From positions 1-64,000 of the forward strand of contig NZ_JAAEDH010000021.1 in the NCBI RefSeq assembly GCF_018128965.1: a DNA stretch of 64,000 nucleotides. The letters are read 5' to 3'. The number at the start of each line of letters is the position of its first letter. The first letter of the stretch is position 1. This document shows positions 38,735-47,413 of the stretch, piece by piece. Origin of the DNA: Plastoroseomonas arctica. Its GTDB lineage: Bacteria > Pseudomonadota > Alphaproteobacteria > Acetobacterales > Acetobacteraceae. A program made the translations under genes and the position numbers. The notes beneath the pieces were generated by a model, which was not told the DNA's origin, ran no database searches, and worked only from the letters and a program-made list of their open reading frames with translations.

Positions 38735-39254
38735 TGTCCTGCGCCGCGCACTGCTCGCAGCCCCGCTCATGATCGCCGCCGGTGAACAGAGCGTCTTCGA
38801 TTTCACGGTGACACGCCTCGAAGGCGGCCCCATGCCGCTTGCGGAATTCCGGGGCCAGGCGCTGCTCATCGTCAACACCGCAAGCTTCTGCGGCTTCACC
38901 CCGCAATACGCCGGCCTGCAAACCCTGCACGACCGCTACAAAACGCGCGGCTTCTCCGTCATCGGCGTGCCCTCCAACGACTTCAACCAGGAGAGCACCA
39001 ACGCCGCCACCATCCGCGAATTCTGCGACACCCAATACGGGATCGACTTCCCCCTCGCCGCCCTCAGCCACGTCCGCGGCCCGCAAGCCATCCCCCTCTT
39101 CCGCTTCCTCGCCACCTCCAGCGGCAGCACACCAGGCTGGAACTTCCACAAATACCTGGTCGCACGCGACGGCCGACGCATCACCAGCTTCAGCACCAGC
39201 GTCGAACCGAACCAGCCGACCCTGCTGCGGGCTGTTGACGCCGCGCTGGGGTGA
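38727..39254 (+). CDS. Glutathione peroxidase family protein
   Basis: A 175-residue thiol peroxidase of the BtuE/Gpx type. The first about 20 residues (ADVLRRALLAAPLMIAAGE) look like a signal peptide or weak membrane segment, so the enzyme may be exported. The peroxidatic Cys is in IVNTASFCGFTPQYAGL (Cys, not selenocysteine), followed by GVPSNDFNQES and the Trp in GWNFHKYLV. ATG 38727 overlaps the last 8 bases of the oxidoreductase gene. Likely reduces organic or lipid peroxides. Confidence 0.9.
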   Translation: MADVLRRALLAAPLMIAAGEQSVFDFTVTRLEGGPMPLAEFRGQALLIVNTASFCGFTPQYAGLQTLHDRYKTRGFSVIGVPSNDFNQESTNAATIREFCDTQYGIDFPLAALSHVRGPQAIPLFRFLATSSGSTPGWNFHKYLVARDGRRITSFSTSVEPNQPTLLRAVDAALG

Positions 39255-39568
39255 AGGAAGCAAGGCCAGGGGCGCTGCCCCTGGACCCCGCGAGGATCGT
39301 GTCGATCCTCGACCTCCATTTGTTGGTTCTTGGGATTGGGAAGGCGGGTTTTTGGGCCGTTGTCGTGAATGCCTGTCATCGGGAGAGGGTGGCCCGAGGT
39401 GAGCTTTCATCTGGTGAGCGCTTACCGGCCACCCTCTCCCGATGACAGGCGCTGATAAAAGTCCAGAGCCCACCCCTCCAAACCCAGGACCAACACACGC
39501 CAGGGTCCAGGGATCGGCGCGATCCCTGGCGGGGGTCGAGGGGGCAGAGCCCCCCGCCTTGCTTTCTT
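39255..39568. repeat. Nested palindromic element, copy 3 (between gpx and a convergent gene)
   Basis: Fills the 314-base gap and contains no gene. Left hairpin CCAGGGGC-GCT-GCCCCTGG, then AGGATCGTGTCGATCCT, the core TTTGTTGGTTCTTGGGATTGGG (in parts), then a perfect 24-base inverted repeat (39371-39394 with 39427-39450, 32-base spacer), a mirrored CCAAACCCAGGACCAACA core, the hairpin CCAGGGATCGGCGCGATCCCTGG (two parts), and a right-end GGGGGCAGAGCCCCC hairpin ending with CCTTGCTTTC. The inner repeat is unrelated to those in copies 1 and 2. Confidence 0.87.
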
Positions 39569-40585
39569 CTACCGCAGCGGCGGCGAGAACATCAGGCCGC
39601 CGCGGGTCCACAGGTCGTTCAGGCCGCGCGGCAGTTGGACGGGGCTGTTGGCGCCCAGGTGTCGGTCGTAGATGTCGGCGTAGTTCCCGACTGCGCGGAT
39701 GGCGAAGTAGAGCCAGCGGCGGTCGAGGCCGAGGGTGGGGCCGAGGTCTCCGGTCACGCCGAGCAAGCGGCGCACGGCGGGGCGCGGGTCGGTGAGCATC
39801 TGGTCCACGTTGGCGCGGGTGATGCCGAGTTCTTCGGCCTCGATCAGGCCGAAGCCGACCCAGCGGACGATGTCGAACCACTGGTCGTCGCCGTGGCGCA
39901 CGGCGGCGGCGTAGGGTTCCTTGCTGATGCGGTCGGGCAGCAGGACGTGTTCGGCGGGGTTGGGAAAGGCGGCGCGGATAGCGGCGAGCTGGGCGGCGTC
40001 GCCGGTGAAGGTGTCGCAGCGGTTGGCTTCGTAGGCGCGCCGCGCCTCGTCCTTGTCGGCGAAGATGACGGGGGTGAAGGTCGTGCCGCGCGCGCGGAAG
40101 AAATCCTGCAGGTTGAGTTCGTGGGTGCTGGCGGAGGTGAAGCAGATCGAGGCGCCGACGAGCTGGTCGGCGCGGGTGATGCCGGAGTTCGCGCGGACGA
40201 GGAAGCCCTGGCCGTCGAAGAAGTTGGGGGCTGCGAAGTTCACGCCGAGCTGGGCGTCGCGGAGGAAGGTCCAGGTGGTGGTGCGGCTCAGCACCTCGAT
40301 CTGCCCACCGGACAGCGCAGGGAAGCGGTTCTGGCCGGTGAGCGGGTTAAAGGCGACGCGGGCATTCTCGCCGAGAACGGCGGCGGCGACGGCGCGACAG
40401 AAATCCGCGTCCATGCCCTGCCATTCGCCGCGGCTGTCGGGCTGCGACCAGCCGGGGTCGCCGGTTGAGATGCCGCAAGCGAGGGTGCCGCGCGAGCGCA
40501 CGCCGGCGAGCGTGACGCCGGCCGGTGCCATCGTTTGCGCCAGCGCCGGTGCGGCGAACAACAGCAGGATCAGCAACGCGCGCAT
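39569..40585 (-). CDS. Amino-acid ABC transporter substrate-binding protein (AapJ-like)
   Basis: A 338-residue periplasmic binding protein with signal peptide (RALLILLLFAAPALAQT). It resembles general L-amino-acid binders: LAGVRSRGTLACGIS, DADFCRAVAAAVLG, TTTWTFLRDAQLGVNFA, GASICFTSASTHELNL, DRISKEPYAAAVRHGDDQWFDIV. No permease or ATPase genes sit nearby, so it is an orphan. ATG 40585 begins the signal. The nested palindrome follows its stop. Confidence 0.87.
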   Translation of the reverse strand: MRALLILLLFAAPALAQTMAPAGVTLAGVRSRGTLACGISTGDPGWSQPDSRGEWQGMDADFCRAVAAAVLGENARVAFNPLTGQNRFPALSGGQIEVLSRTTTWTFLRDAQLGVNFAAPNFFDGQGFLVRANSGITRADQLVGASICFTSASTHELNLQDFFRARGTTFTPVIFADKDEARRAYEANRCDTFTGDAAQLAAIRAAFPNPAEHVLLPDRISKEPYAAAVRHGDDQWFDIVRWVGFGLIEAEELGITRANVDQMLTDPRPAVRRLLGVTGDLGPTLGLDRRWLYFAIRAVGNYADIYDRHLGANSPVQLPRGLNDLWTRGGLMFSPPLR

Positions 40586-40596
40586 GCGAAAATCCT

Positions 40597-41238
40597 TCAG
40601 CGGAGGTGGGGCAGCAGCGCCTCGACGACGGCCTCGAACATGGCCGGCGTGAGCCGCCGCGTCGAGGTGTTGTAGCGGCTGACGTGATAGCTGTCGGCGA
40701 GCAGCAGCCCGCCGGGAAGCGCGTGCTGGGCGCCGTGCACGAAGCGATGGCGCGCGACCGGAATGCCCAGCGACCGCAACAGGGCATTGTGCGCGACGGT
40801 GCCGAGGGCGAGCACCGCGCGCAGGTTCTCCATCGCGCCGCGCTCAGCGGTGAGGAAGGGGTTGCAGGTGCGGATCTCCGCCGGGGTGGGCAGGTTCTCC
40901 GGCGGCACGCAGCGCACGGCGTTCGCTATGCGGGTGCCACGCAGCACCATGCCGTCATCGGGCGCCTCGCCATAGGCGCCGCTCGCCAGGCCATATTTCA
41001 GCAACGTCGCGTAGAGCAGCTTGCCCGCGAAATCGCCGGTGAAGGGGCGCCCGGTGCGGTTGGCGCCGCGCACCCCCGGCGCAAGGCCCAGGATGAGCAG
41101 CGGCGCCTCGCGCTCACCCCAGCAGGGCACCGGCGCGTTGTGCCAGCCCGGCTCTCGCGCGCGGTTGGCGGCGCGATAGGCGACGAGCCTTGGGCAGAGC
41201 GGGCAGTCACGATCGGGTTCGGCGGGCGTCATCGTCAT
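40597..41238 (-). CDS. Uracil-DNA glycosylase, family 5 (UDGb)
   Basis: Removes uracil (and probably hypoxanthine) from DNA for base-excision repair. The 213-residue protein has a CPLC pair at the N-terminus and a second Cys pair in VRCVPPENLPTPAEIRTC, fitting the four ligands of the [4Fe-4S] cluster in families 4/5. Motif GLAPGVRGANRTGRPFTGD matches family 5 rather than the GEAPG of family 4. Motif 3 lies in DSYHVSRYNTS. ATG 41238; convergent to nothing, it lies just upstream of the amino-acid binding protein. Confidence 0.9.
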   Translation of the reverse strand: MTMTPAEPDRDCPLCPRLVAYRAANRAREPGWHNAPVPCWGEREAPLLILGLAPGVRGANRTGRPFTGDFAGKLLYATLLKYGLASGAYGEAPDDGMVLRGTRIANAVRCVPPENLPTPAEIRTCNPFLTAERGAMENLRAVLALGTVAHNALLRSLGIPVARHRFVHGAQHALPGGLLLADSYHVSRYNTSTRRLTPAMFEAVVEALLPHLR

Positions 41239-41251
41239 GCGGCGGCGGGGA

Positions 41252-41890
41252 TCACTCCCCGTTGCTCACCTCGGGTTCCTCGGCGAAGGGCTCGGCCGGC
41301 GTCGCGCGCGTCGGCGCGGGGCGTGGCGGCGGCGCTTGGTTGCGCGGCCGTGCTTCGCTCGGCCGGCGCGTGATCTCGGTGGCGAGGTCGGCGAGGTCGA
41401 TGAAGGCATCGGCCTGCCGGCGGAGGTCGTCCGAGCAGATCGGCGGTTGCACGCGCAGTGTCGAGCACACCGTGACCTTCACGCCCTTGGCCTGGACGGC
41501 TTCGACCACGCGGCGGAAATCGCCATCGCCGGAGAACAGCACGGCATGGTCGAGATGCGGGGCCAGTTCGAGCATGTCCACCGCGAGCTCGATGTCGCAA
41601 TTGCCCTTGATGCGGCGATAGCCGGTGTCGCGGTCGGTGAATTCGCGCGCCGGCTTGGTCACCACGCGGTAGCCGTTATAGGCGAGCCAGTCGACCAGTG
41701 GCCGGATCGGGTTGTGCTCATCGGTGTCGAGCACCGCCGTATAGTAGTAGGCGCGCAGCAGCTTGCACTGGCTGCGCACATGGTCGAGCAGCGCGCGGTA
41801 GTCGATGTCGAAGCCGAGGAGGCGGGACGCGGCATGGAGATTGGCGCCGTCGATGAACAGCGCAGTACGCTCGGGTGCATAATCGGGCAT
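41252..41890 (-). CDS. NYN (LabA-type PIN-like) domain protein
   Basis: A 212-residue cytosolic protein with a PIN-like nuclease fold. The conserved acidic positions are in TALFIDGANLHAASR, NCDIELAVDMLELA, and AVLFSGDGDFRRVVEAV, followed by VKVTVCSTLRV. The last 40 residues are Pro/Arg/Glu-rich and disordered. Members may be RNases, but none of this subgroup has a settled role known to me. ATG 41890 diverges from folK by 30 bases, so promoters overlap the coding ends. Confidence 0.88.
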   Translation of the reverse strand: MPDYAPERTALFIDGANLHAASRLLGFDIDYRALLDHVRSQCKLLRAYYYTAVLDTDEHNPIRPLVDWLAYNGYRVVTKPAREFTDRDTGYRRIKGNCDIELAVDMLELAPHLDHAVLFSGDGDFRRVVEAVQAKGVKVTVCSTLRVQPPICSDDLRRQADAFIDLADLATEITRRPSEARPRNQAPPPRPAPTRATPAEPFAEEPEVSNGE

Positions 41891-41920
41891 GGAATTCCTG
41901 ATGAAAAGGGATGGTCGGCA

Positions 41921-42493
41921 ATGGGTGACACAATAGGCGCTGGTGTAACCGACGCAATTGGCGCCGAGTCCATCGACACGGCAAGGAGAATGCTGGTCGC
42001 GATCGGCGCCAACCTTCCTGGGCCGGATGGCGCATCGGCGCTGGAGACCTGCCGGCGCGCGGCGCGCCTGCTCGACGGGATCTGCGGCCTGCACCTGGTC
42101 GCGCTCTCGCGCTGGTGGGAAAGCGCGCCGATCCCACCGGCGCCCGGGATGCCGCCCTATGTGAACGGGGTCGCACTGCTGGCGGGCGAGGCGGTGCCCG
42201 AAGCCGTGCTCAACGCATTGCACGCGATCGAGGATCGCTTCGGCCGCGTGCGTCCCTTCGCCAATGCGCCGCGCACGCTGGACCTCGACCTGATCGACGC
42301 CGGCGGGCGCGTGCTGGATGGCCCTGGCCTCGTGCTGCCGCATCCGCGGGCGCATCTGCGCGCCTTCGTGCTGCGCCCGCTGGCCGAGGTCTCGCCTGGC
42401 TGGGTACATCCGCGCTCCGGCCTGCCGGTCGGCGCGCTGCTCGACAAGGTCGCCGCGCAGGACGCACGGCCATTGTCGCCGGAAGGAGATTGA
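41921..42493 (+). CDS. folK: 2-amino-4-hydroxy-6-hydroxymethyldihydropteridine pyrophosphokinase
   Basis: Transfers pyrophosphate from ATP to the pterin in folate synthesis. Visible blocks are LVAIGANLPG at the start of the domain, SRWWESAPIPPAPGMPPYVNGV (in two parts), DRFGRVRPFANAPRTLDLDLI (catalytic Asp pair) and PHPRAHLRAFVLRPLAEV. ATG 41921 yields 190 residues with a 23-residue N-terminal extension; ATG 41990 would give a classical N-terminus but has its purine run too close. The start therefore stays open. Divergent from the NYN gene. Confidence 0.92.
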   Translation: MGDTIGAGVTDAIGAESIDTARRMLVAIGANLPGPDGASALETCRRAARLLDGICGLHLVALSRWWESAPIPPAPGMPPYVNGVALLAGEAVPEAVLNALHAIEDRFGRVRPFANAPRTLDLDLIDAGGRVLDGPGLVLPHPRAHLRAFVLRPLAEVSPGWVHPRSGLPVGALLDKVAAQDARPLSPEGD

Positions 42494-42542
42494 TCCCACC
42501 GGGGATACCTGCTTGCCTCCGCCCAAGCCGAGTTGGGAGACA

Positions 42543-44372
42543 ATGATGCGCCGTTACATGCTGGCCGCCCTGGTGATGTTCACGCCGCTCCTGGCGCTCG
42601 CGCAGCCATCGCGCCTGCCCCCCGTGGCCCAGATGATGCAGCAGGCGAGTGCGCGCGCACCGCTCGCCCCCGATGCCGCGGTGCCGATCCGGCTCAATCG
42701 CGGCCAGGTCGCCTTCTTGCGCATCGCACCCGAGGCCGGCGGCGATTTCGTCGTCATCACGCGGCGTCTCGGCCGTGGCACAGACACGGTGCTGCAGGCG
42801 ATCGACGCGCGCGGCAATGTGGTGGCCGAGGATGACGATGGCGGCTCCGAGAGCCTCGCCTCGCGCATCGAGGTCTCGGCGGCCGACGCCGTCGCGCTGA
42901 TCCGGGTGAGCCTGCTCGGCGACGCGCCTGGCAGCTTCGAGGTGCTGCTGACCCGCTCGGCCCCCGCCCCGGCGCAGACCTTCGTCGAGAGCATCACCGA
43001 GGCGGCGCAAGCCGCGCCCATCGCGCTTGGCCAGGCGCAGCCGATCCGGCTGCGGCGGGGCCAGAACGCCTTCTACCGCCTGCCTGACGGCAACCTGATC
43101 GCGCAGACCCGCGCGCTGGCGCAGGGCACCGACACTGTGCTGACCGTGCTCGACGCCGCCGGGCGCGAGCTGGTCACGGATGATGACGGTGGCGAGGAAT
43201 CGCTGGCCTCCCTGGTGGAGGTGGATGCGGCGCAGCGCCGGCCGCTGTTCCTGCGCGCGAGCATCCTCGGCGGCGGCGCCGGCCGCTTCGAGCTGGTCGT
43301 GAACGAAGCGCCGCCGGAGCCGCCCGCGCGCTTCCCGACCTCGCTGACCGCCGCCGCGACGGTGCCGGCGATCCCGGTGGGCCAGGCCGTGGCGATCACG
43401 CTCTCGCGCCGTCAGAACGCGTATTTCCGGCTGCCCGACGATGCGCGCGACCTGGTCGCGACGACGCGCGCGCTGGCCGATGGCACCGATACCGTGCTCA
43501 CGCTTCTCGACGCGAATGGCGTCGAGCTCGCCACCGACGATGATGGCGGCGAGCAGCCGTTGAGCTCCTCGCTCGACGTCCCGGCCGCGCAGCGCCGCCC
43601 CGCCTATCTGCGCGCCGGCGTGCTCGGCAATGGCGGCGGCACCTTCGAGCTGATCCTCGATGTCGAGCCGCCGCGCACTGGGCCTGCTTTCCCAACGTCA
43701 ATCGTCGAGGCGGCGCAGGCGCCAGCGATCACGCTCGGCACCGCGGTGCCGCTGCGGCTGCGGCGCAACCAGCAGGCCTTCTTCCGCCTGCCCGATGGCG
43801 ACCTGATCGCGCTCACCCGTGCGCTGGGCAATGCCACCGACACGGTGCTCGCGCTGGTCGATGGGTCCGGCACGGTGATCGCGGAAGATGATGATGGCGG
43901 CGGCGGCCTCGCCTCCCGCCTCGAGATCGCGGCGTCCGAGGCGCGGCCGCTGTTCCTGCGTGCCGGCCTGCTCGCCGGCAGCGGCGGCGCTGGCAGCTTC
44001 GAGGTGCTGGTCGAGGCGGACAAGACCGAGCCCAGCGCGCCGTTCGGCGCCTCGATCGCGGCGGCGACGCCACTGCCGGTCGGCCAGACGCTCTCGATCC
44101 GGCTACGCCGCGGCGAGGAGGCGTTTTTCCGCCTGCCCGAGGGCAGCCTCGTCGCGTTCACCCAGAACCTGCGCGCCAATACCGACACGGTGCTGGCGCT
44201 GCTCGACGCGCAGGGCAACGTCATCGCCGAGGATGATGATGGCGGCGGGGGCCTCGCTTCGCGCCTCGCCATCCAGCAATCGGGCAAGTCCGGGCCGAGC
44301 TACCTGCGCGCCTCCATCCTCGGTGGCGGCGCCGGCGGGTTCGAGCTGGTGCTGCAGCAGGGCCGGCGGTAA
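42543..44372 (+). CDS. Exported protein of five tandem PPC-like beta domains
   Basis: A 609-residue protein with a signal peptide (residues 1-21, ending LLALAQ) and then five repeats of about 115 residues. Each repeat has an N-terminal PI(R/T)L(R/S)R(G/R/N)Q-x-AF-x-RLP-type start, then TDTVL-x-(A/L)LDA-x-G-x-(V/E)-x-x-(D/E)DDGG and a closing LRA-x-(I/L)LGGGAG-x-FEL(V/I). The pattern resembles the pre-peptidase C-terminal (PPC) domain, whose Asp-rich turn can hold calcium. No protease domain is present. RBS spacing (GGAG, 7 bases) favours ATG 42546, three bases in. It lies 50 bases after folK. Confidence 0.82.
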   Translation: MMRRYMLAALVMFTPLLALAQPSRLPPVAQMMQQASARAPLAPDAAVPIRLNRGQVAFLRIAPEAGGDFVVITRRLGRGTDTVLQAIDARGNVVAEDDDGGSESLASRIEVSAADAVALIRVSLLGDAPGSFEVLLTRSAPAPAQTFVESITEAAQAAPIALGQAQPIRLRRGQNAFYRLPDGNLIAQTRALAQGTDTVLTVLDAAGRELVTDDDGGEESLASLVEVDAAQRRPLFLRASILGGGAGRFELVVNEAPPEPPARFPTSLTAAATVPAIPVGQAVAITLSRRQNAYFRLPDDARDLVATTRALADGTDTVLTLLDANGVELATDDDGGEQPLSSSLDVPAAQRRPAYLRAGVLGNGGGTFELILDVEPPRTGPAFPTSIVEAAQAPAITLGTAVPLRLRRNQQAFFRLPDGDLIALTRALGNATDTVLALVDGSGTVIAEDDDGGGGLASRLEIAASEARPLFLRAGLLAGSGGAGSFEVLVEADKTEPSAPFGASIAAATPLPVGQTLSIRLRRGEEAFFRLPEGSLVAFTQNLRANTDTVLALLDAQGNVIAEDDDGGGGLASRLAIQQSGKSGPSYLRASILGGGAGGFELVLQQGRR

Positions 44373-44443
44373 CCGGCGGCACCGCTTGCCAGAACCCCGC
44401 GCGCACGGGAGATTGCCGGCCGGTATCGAGGGAGGAGAAGATC

Positions 44444-45352
44444 ATGTCCCAGGAAGCGGCGCCCGCCGCGGTCGGCTTCGTGGGCCTGGGCATGATGGGC
44501 CTTCCCATGGCGCGCTGCCTGCTGGCGAAAGGATTTTCCCTGGTTGCGTGCGACAGCGAGGCAACGGCGCGTGCGGCGCTCGCCGAAGATGCGCCCGAGG
44601 GTAAGCTCGAATTCGCCGACACGCCGGCCGCACTCGCCGCGCGCGTCTCCCTCATCATTCTCATGCTGCCCAATTCCGAGGTGGTCGCTGCCGTGTGCGA
44701 GGGCGCCGATGGCCTGGTCCCGGCACTGCGGCAGGGCACGCTGGTGCTCGACATGGGTTCCTCGGTGCCGGGCGAAACGCGGCGCCTTGCCGCACTCGCC
44801 GATGCCAAGGGCGCGGCGCTGATGGATGCGCCGGTCTCGGGCAGCGTGGTCAAGGCTCGCGCCGGGACGCTGGCCATCATGATCGGCGGCGGCGACGCCG
44901 GCTTCGCCCAGGCCGAGCAAGTGCTGCGTGCGATGGGCGAGAAAATCATCCGGACAGGGACCGTCGGCAGCGCGCATGCGATGAAGGCGCTGAACAACTA
45001 CGTCTATGCCGCGGGCCTGCTCGCCGCCTCCGAGGCGGTGATCATGGCGGAGAAGCTGGGCCTCGACCTGCGCGTCTTCACCGACGTGCTCAACGCCTCC
45101 TCCGGGCGCAACGTCGCGACCGAGACCAAGCTGCGCCAGGAGATCATCCCCGGCCGCTACGCGGGCGGCTTCCAGCTCGGCCTGATGCGCAAGGACCTCG
45201 AGACCGCGGGTGCGATCGCCGCCGAGACGGGCGTCAGTGCGGAGGCGCTGGCGCTGTGCCGGACGCTGTGGGATGGCGCGCTCGGCGAGCTCGGCCCCAA
45301 GGCGGACAACACCGAGATCCATCGCATCCTCGCGGCGAAGGCCACGTCATGA
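44444..45352 (+). CDS. Beta-hydroxyacid dehydrogenase (3-hydroxyisobutyrate dehydrogenase family)
   Basis: A 302-residue NAD(P)-dependent enzyme. Rossmann motif VGLGMMGLPMARCLLAKG, LIILMLPNSEVV, substrate-binding DAPVSGSVVKARAGTLAIMIGG (in two parts), and the catalytic Lys in HAMKALNNYVYA. Closest functional classes are 3-hydroxyisobutyrate, tartronate-semialdehyde or succinic-semialdehyde reductases; which one cannot be decided. GGAGG precedes ATG 44444. Its stop overlaps the start of a Bug receptor, so both may serve one hydroxyacid. Confidence 0.9.
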   Translation: MSQEAAPAAVGFVGLGMMGLPMARCLLAKGFSLVACDSEATARAALAEDAPEGKLEFADTPAALAARVSLIILMLPNSEVVAAVCEGADGLVPALRQGTLVLDMGSSVPGETRRLAALADAKGAALMDAPVSGSVVKARAGTLAIMIGGGDAGFAQAEQVLRAMGEKIIRTGTVGSAHAMKALNNYVYAAGLLAASEAVIMAEKLGLDLRVFTDVLNASSGRNVATETKLRQEIIPGRYAGGFQLGLMRKDLETAGAIAAETGVSAEALALCRTLWDGALGELGPKADNTEIHRILAAKATS

Positions 45353-46311
45353 AGCGCCGCCCGCTGCTCGCCGCGCCATTCATCCTCGCGGCCGGGCAGG
45401 CCGCGGGCCAGGCGCGCGGCACCTGGCCGGACCGGCCGCTGCGCATCGTCGTGGCCTTCCCCGCCGGCTCCGTTACCGACAGCCTGATGCGCATCGTGGC
45501 CGACCCGCTCTCGCGCGAGCTGGGCCAGCCCGTCGTGATCGAGAATCGCGCCGGCGCGAATGGCGCGATCGGGACCGAGGCGGTCGCCCGCGGCCCCGCG
45601 GATGGCTACACCATGTGCGTTCTGTCGGTGACGAACGGCGCGCTCAACACCTTCCTCATCCGCCGCCTGCCCTATGACCCGCTGCGCGATTTCGCCCAGA
45701 TCGGCTTCCTGGCCGTCGCCCCCTACGTGCTGGTGGTGCCCAACACCTCGCCCGCGCGCAGCGTGGCGGACCTGCTCGCACAGGCGCGCGAGCGGCCGGG
45801 CATGCTGACGTTCAGCCATGGCAATGCCTCCGCGCTGATCGGTTCGGAGATGATCAACCGCGCAGCGGGGGTGCAGATGACGCCCATCCCCTATCGCGGC
45901 GGGCCCGAGGCGCTCACCGACGTGGTCGCCGGGCGCATCGATTCCACGCTCACCGATTTCGCCAACGGCATGGCGCAGGTGCGCGAGGGGCGGGTGCGGG
46001 CGCTCGGCGTGACCTCGGCGGCGGCATCCCCGCTGGCGCCCGAGATCCCGCCGATCGGGGCGGCGGTGCCAGGCTTCGAGCTGATCGTGTGGTTCGGGCT
46101 TTCGGCACCGGCCGCGACGCCGGCGCCGGTCGTCGCGCGGGCCAACGAAGCGCTGAACACCGTGCTCGCCCTGCCCGAGACGCGCGAACGGCTGGGGCGG
46201 CTGGGCTTCACGCCGCAGGGCGGCACGCCGGCGGTGTTCGAGGCCTTCCTGCGCCAGCAGATCGCACTGCTGTCGGAAAAGGCGCGCGAGGTCGGGCTGG
46301 AGCCGCAATAG
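45349..46311 (+). CDS. Bug-family (TTT) periplasmic solute receptor
   Basis: A 320-residue receptor, third in the window. Signal peptide KRRPLLAAPFILAAGQAAGQA, then WPDRPLRIVVAFPAGSVTDS, VVIENRAGANGAIGTEAVA, PIPYRGGPEALTDVVAG and a C-terminal ETRERLGRLGFTPQGG. ATGA overlap (45349-45352) with the upstream dehydrogenase gives translational coupling and suggests that the bound solute is a hydroxycarboxylate or its precursor; this is inference. No permease genes nearby. Confidence 0.92.
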   Translation: MKRRPLLAAPFILAAGQAAGQARGTWPDRPLRIVVAFPAGSVTDSLMRIVADPLSRELGQPVVIENRAGANGAIGTEAVARGPADGYTMCVLSVTNGALNTFLIRRLPYDPLRDFAQIGFLAVAPYVLVVPNTSPARSVADLLAQARERPGMLTFSHGNASALIGSEMINRAAGVQMTPIPYRGGPEALTDVVAGRIDSTLTDFANGMAQVREGRVRALGVTSAAASPLAPEIPPIGAAVPGFELIVWFGLSAPAATPAPVVARANEALNTVLALPETRERLGRLGFTPQGGTPAVFEAFLRQQIALLSEKAREVGLEPQ

Positions 46312-46317
46312 CGCGGA

Positions 46318-47277
46318 TTACTCGAACCACAGCGCGTCGCAGGCGGTGACGATGGCCTCGGCGGCGTCGAGCGGAAACCGGTCCGACCCGGTGTTCCAGC
46401 TCGGCTCGCTGCGCAGCGCCGCGACCAACGCGGCATCGAGGCCCGGCGTACGTTCGACCGGCAGGCCAAGGCGCGCGAGGTCCTGTGCCGCGGTGCGTTC
46501 CTCGCCGGCTTCGAGATAGCGGTTGGAGGCGGCCAGCGCCTCGGCCGCGGCGTCGGGCACGCGGACCATCACGATGCGGCTCGCGAAGGGTGGCTGGCTA
46601 GGGTGCATCGTGGCCGGGCCCATGATGTAGCCTAGCAGGACGCTCGCCGGCGGCGAGGGACGCAAGGTGATGACGTACTGCATCACGCCGCTCACCGCCG
46701 GCGCGCGGAGTTCGAAGACGAGGTTGGCACCGGCGAAGGCAACCGGTCCGACCGCCTCGGCGCGACCGAACGGCATGTTCTGCGCATAGGTCGCGACCAT
46801 GCCGTTGCCGCGGTCGCGGGCGATGACCATCGAGCCGCGGGTGACGCGGCCTTGGTAGTGCGGTGCCTGGCTATGGCAGAAGGTCGCGAAGTGGCCGGCG
46901 ATCCATTGGTTCGGATCCGAAGCGGCCGGCGGTTCGCGTTCGCGCGTTGCCTGGGCGAGCAGGAAGGCAGCGGTCATGCCGTAGCGTGCGGCGACGGCTT
47001 CCGCGAAGGCCCCCGCGTCGGAGCCGAGCACCCATTCCATCGGCAAGGCGAGATCGAGCACGACCGCCAAATCCCGGTACACGCCGCTGCCGCGCGGCCT
47101 GGCCAGGTTCGCGAGCCACTTATACGCCCGGCTCGCGTCGAAATCGGTCGCGGGGTTCACGGCGCGGAAGCGCGCGGCGAGTTCCTTGGTGCCGTTGCAG
47201 GCGAGTGCCGCCATCGCGATGCGCAGCTTCGCAGCGAAATCCTTCATTCCGCCAGGTGCGGTGCTCCGGAGGTTCAT
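46318..47277 (-). CDS. Probable HTH-type regulator with C-terminal sensory-like domain
   Basis: A 319-residue protein if begun at ATG 47277; ATG 47247 (MKDFAAKL) is equally good. Residues after MKDFAAKLRIAMAALACNGT read like a small helical DNA-binding domain (TKELAARFRAVNPATDFDASR then AYKWLANLARPRG, as in repressor-type HTHs). The rest is mixed alpha/beta with ARDRGNGMVATYAQNMPFG and YIMGPATMHPSQPPF. No membrane segment. It diverges from an unknown gene with a palindrome between them. Family not recognised; regulator role is inferred. Confidence 0.6.
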   Translation of the reverse strand: MNLRSTAPGGMKDFAAKLRIAMAALACNGTKELAARFRAVNPATDFDASRAYKWLANLARPRGSGVYRDLAVVLDLALPMEWVLGSDAGAFAEAVAARYGMTAAFLLAQATREREPPAASDPNQWIAGHFATFCHSQAPHYQGRVTRGSMVIARDRGNGMVATYAQNMPFGRAEAVGPVAFAGANLVFELRAPAVSGVMQYVITLRPSPPASVLLGYIMGPATMHPSQPPFASRIVMVRVPDAAAEALAASNRYLEAGEERTAAQDLARLGLPVERTPGLDAALVAALRSEPSWNTGSDRFPLDAAEAIVTACDALWFE

Positions 47278-47307
47278 CGCCGCGGCACAACCAGAAATTG
47301 AAAATTG

Positions 47308-47324
47308 GAACTTCCTGGAAATTC
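47308..47324. promoter_or_regulatory. Operator candidate between divergent unknown genes
   Basis: GAACTTCC-T-GGAAATTC is a 17-base inverted repeat (one mismatch per arm) centred at 47316, in the AT-richer 136-base gap between the HTH-like gene and the divergent 47414 gene. It could be the site of the HTH-like protein. An extended promoter cannot be named with confidence. Confidence 0.45.
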
Positions 47325-47413
47325 TAACCGCATTGCTTGAAGGCGCAAGGTCGTCGCCGCAAACGAATGCGTGGGACTTCAACACACTAGTTGGGCGCAG
47401 GGAGGTTGGCGAC

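Noticed and set aside
40597-41238. Family 4 uracil-DNA glycosylase
   Set aside because: Motif 1 reads GLAPG...GANRTGRPFTGD rather than GEAPG, which fits family 5.
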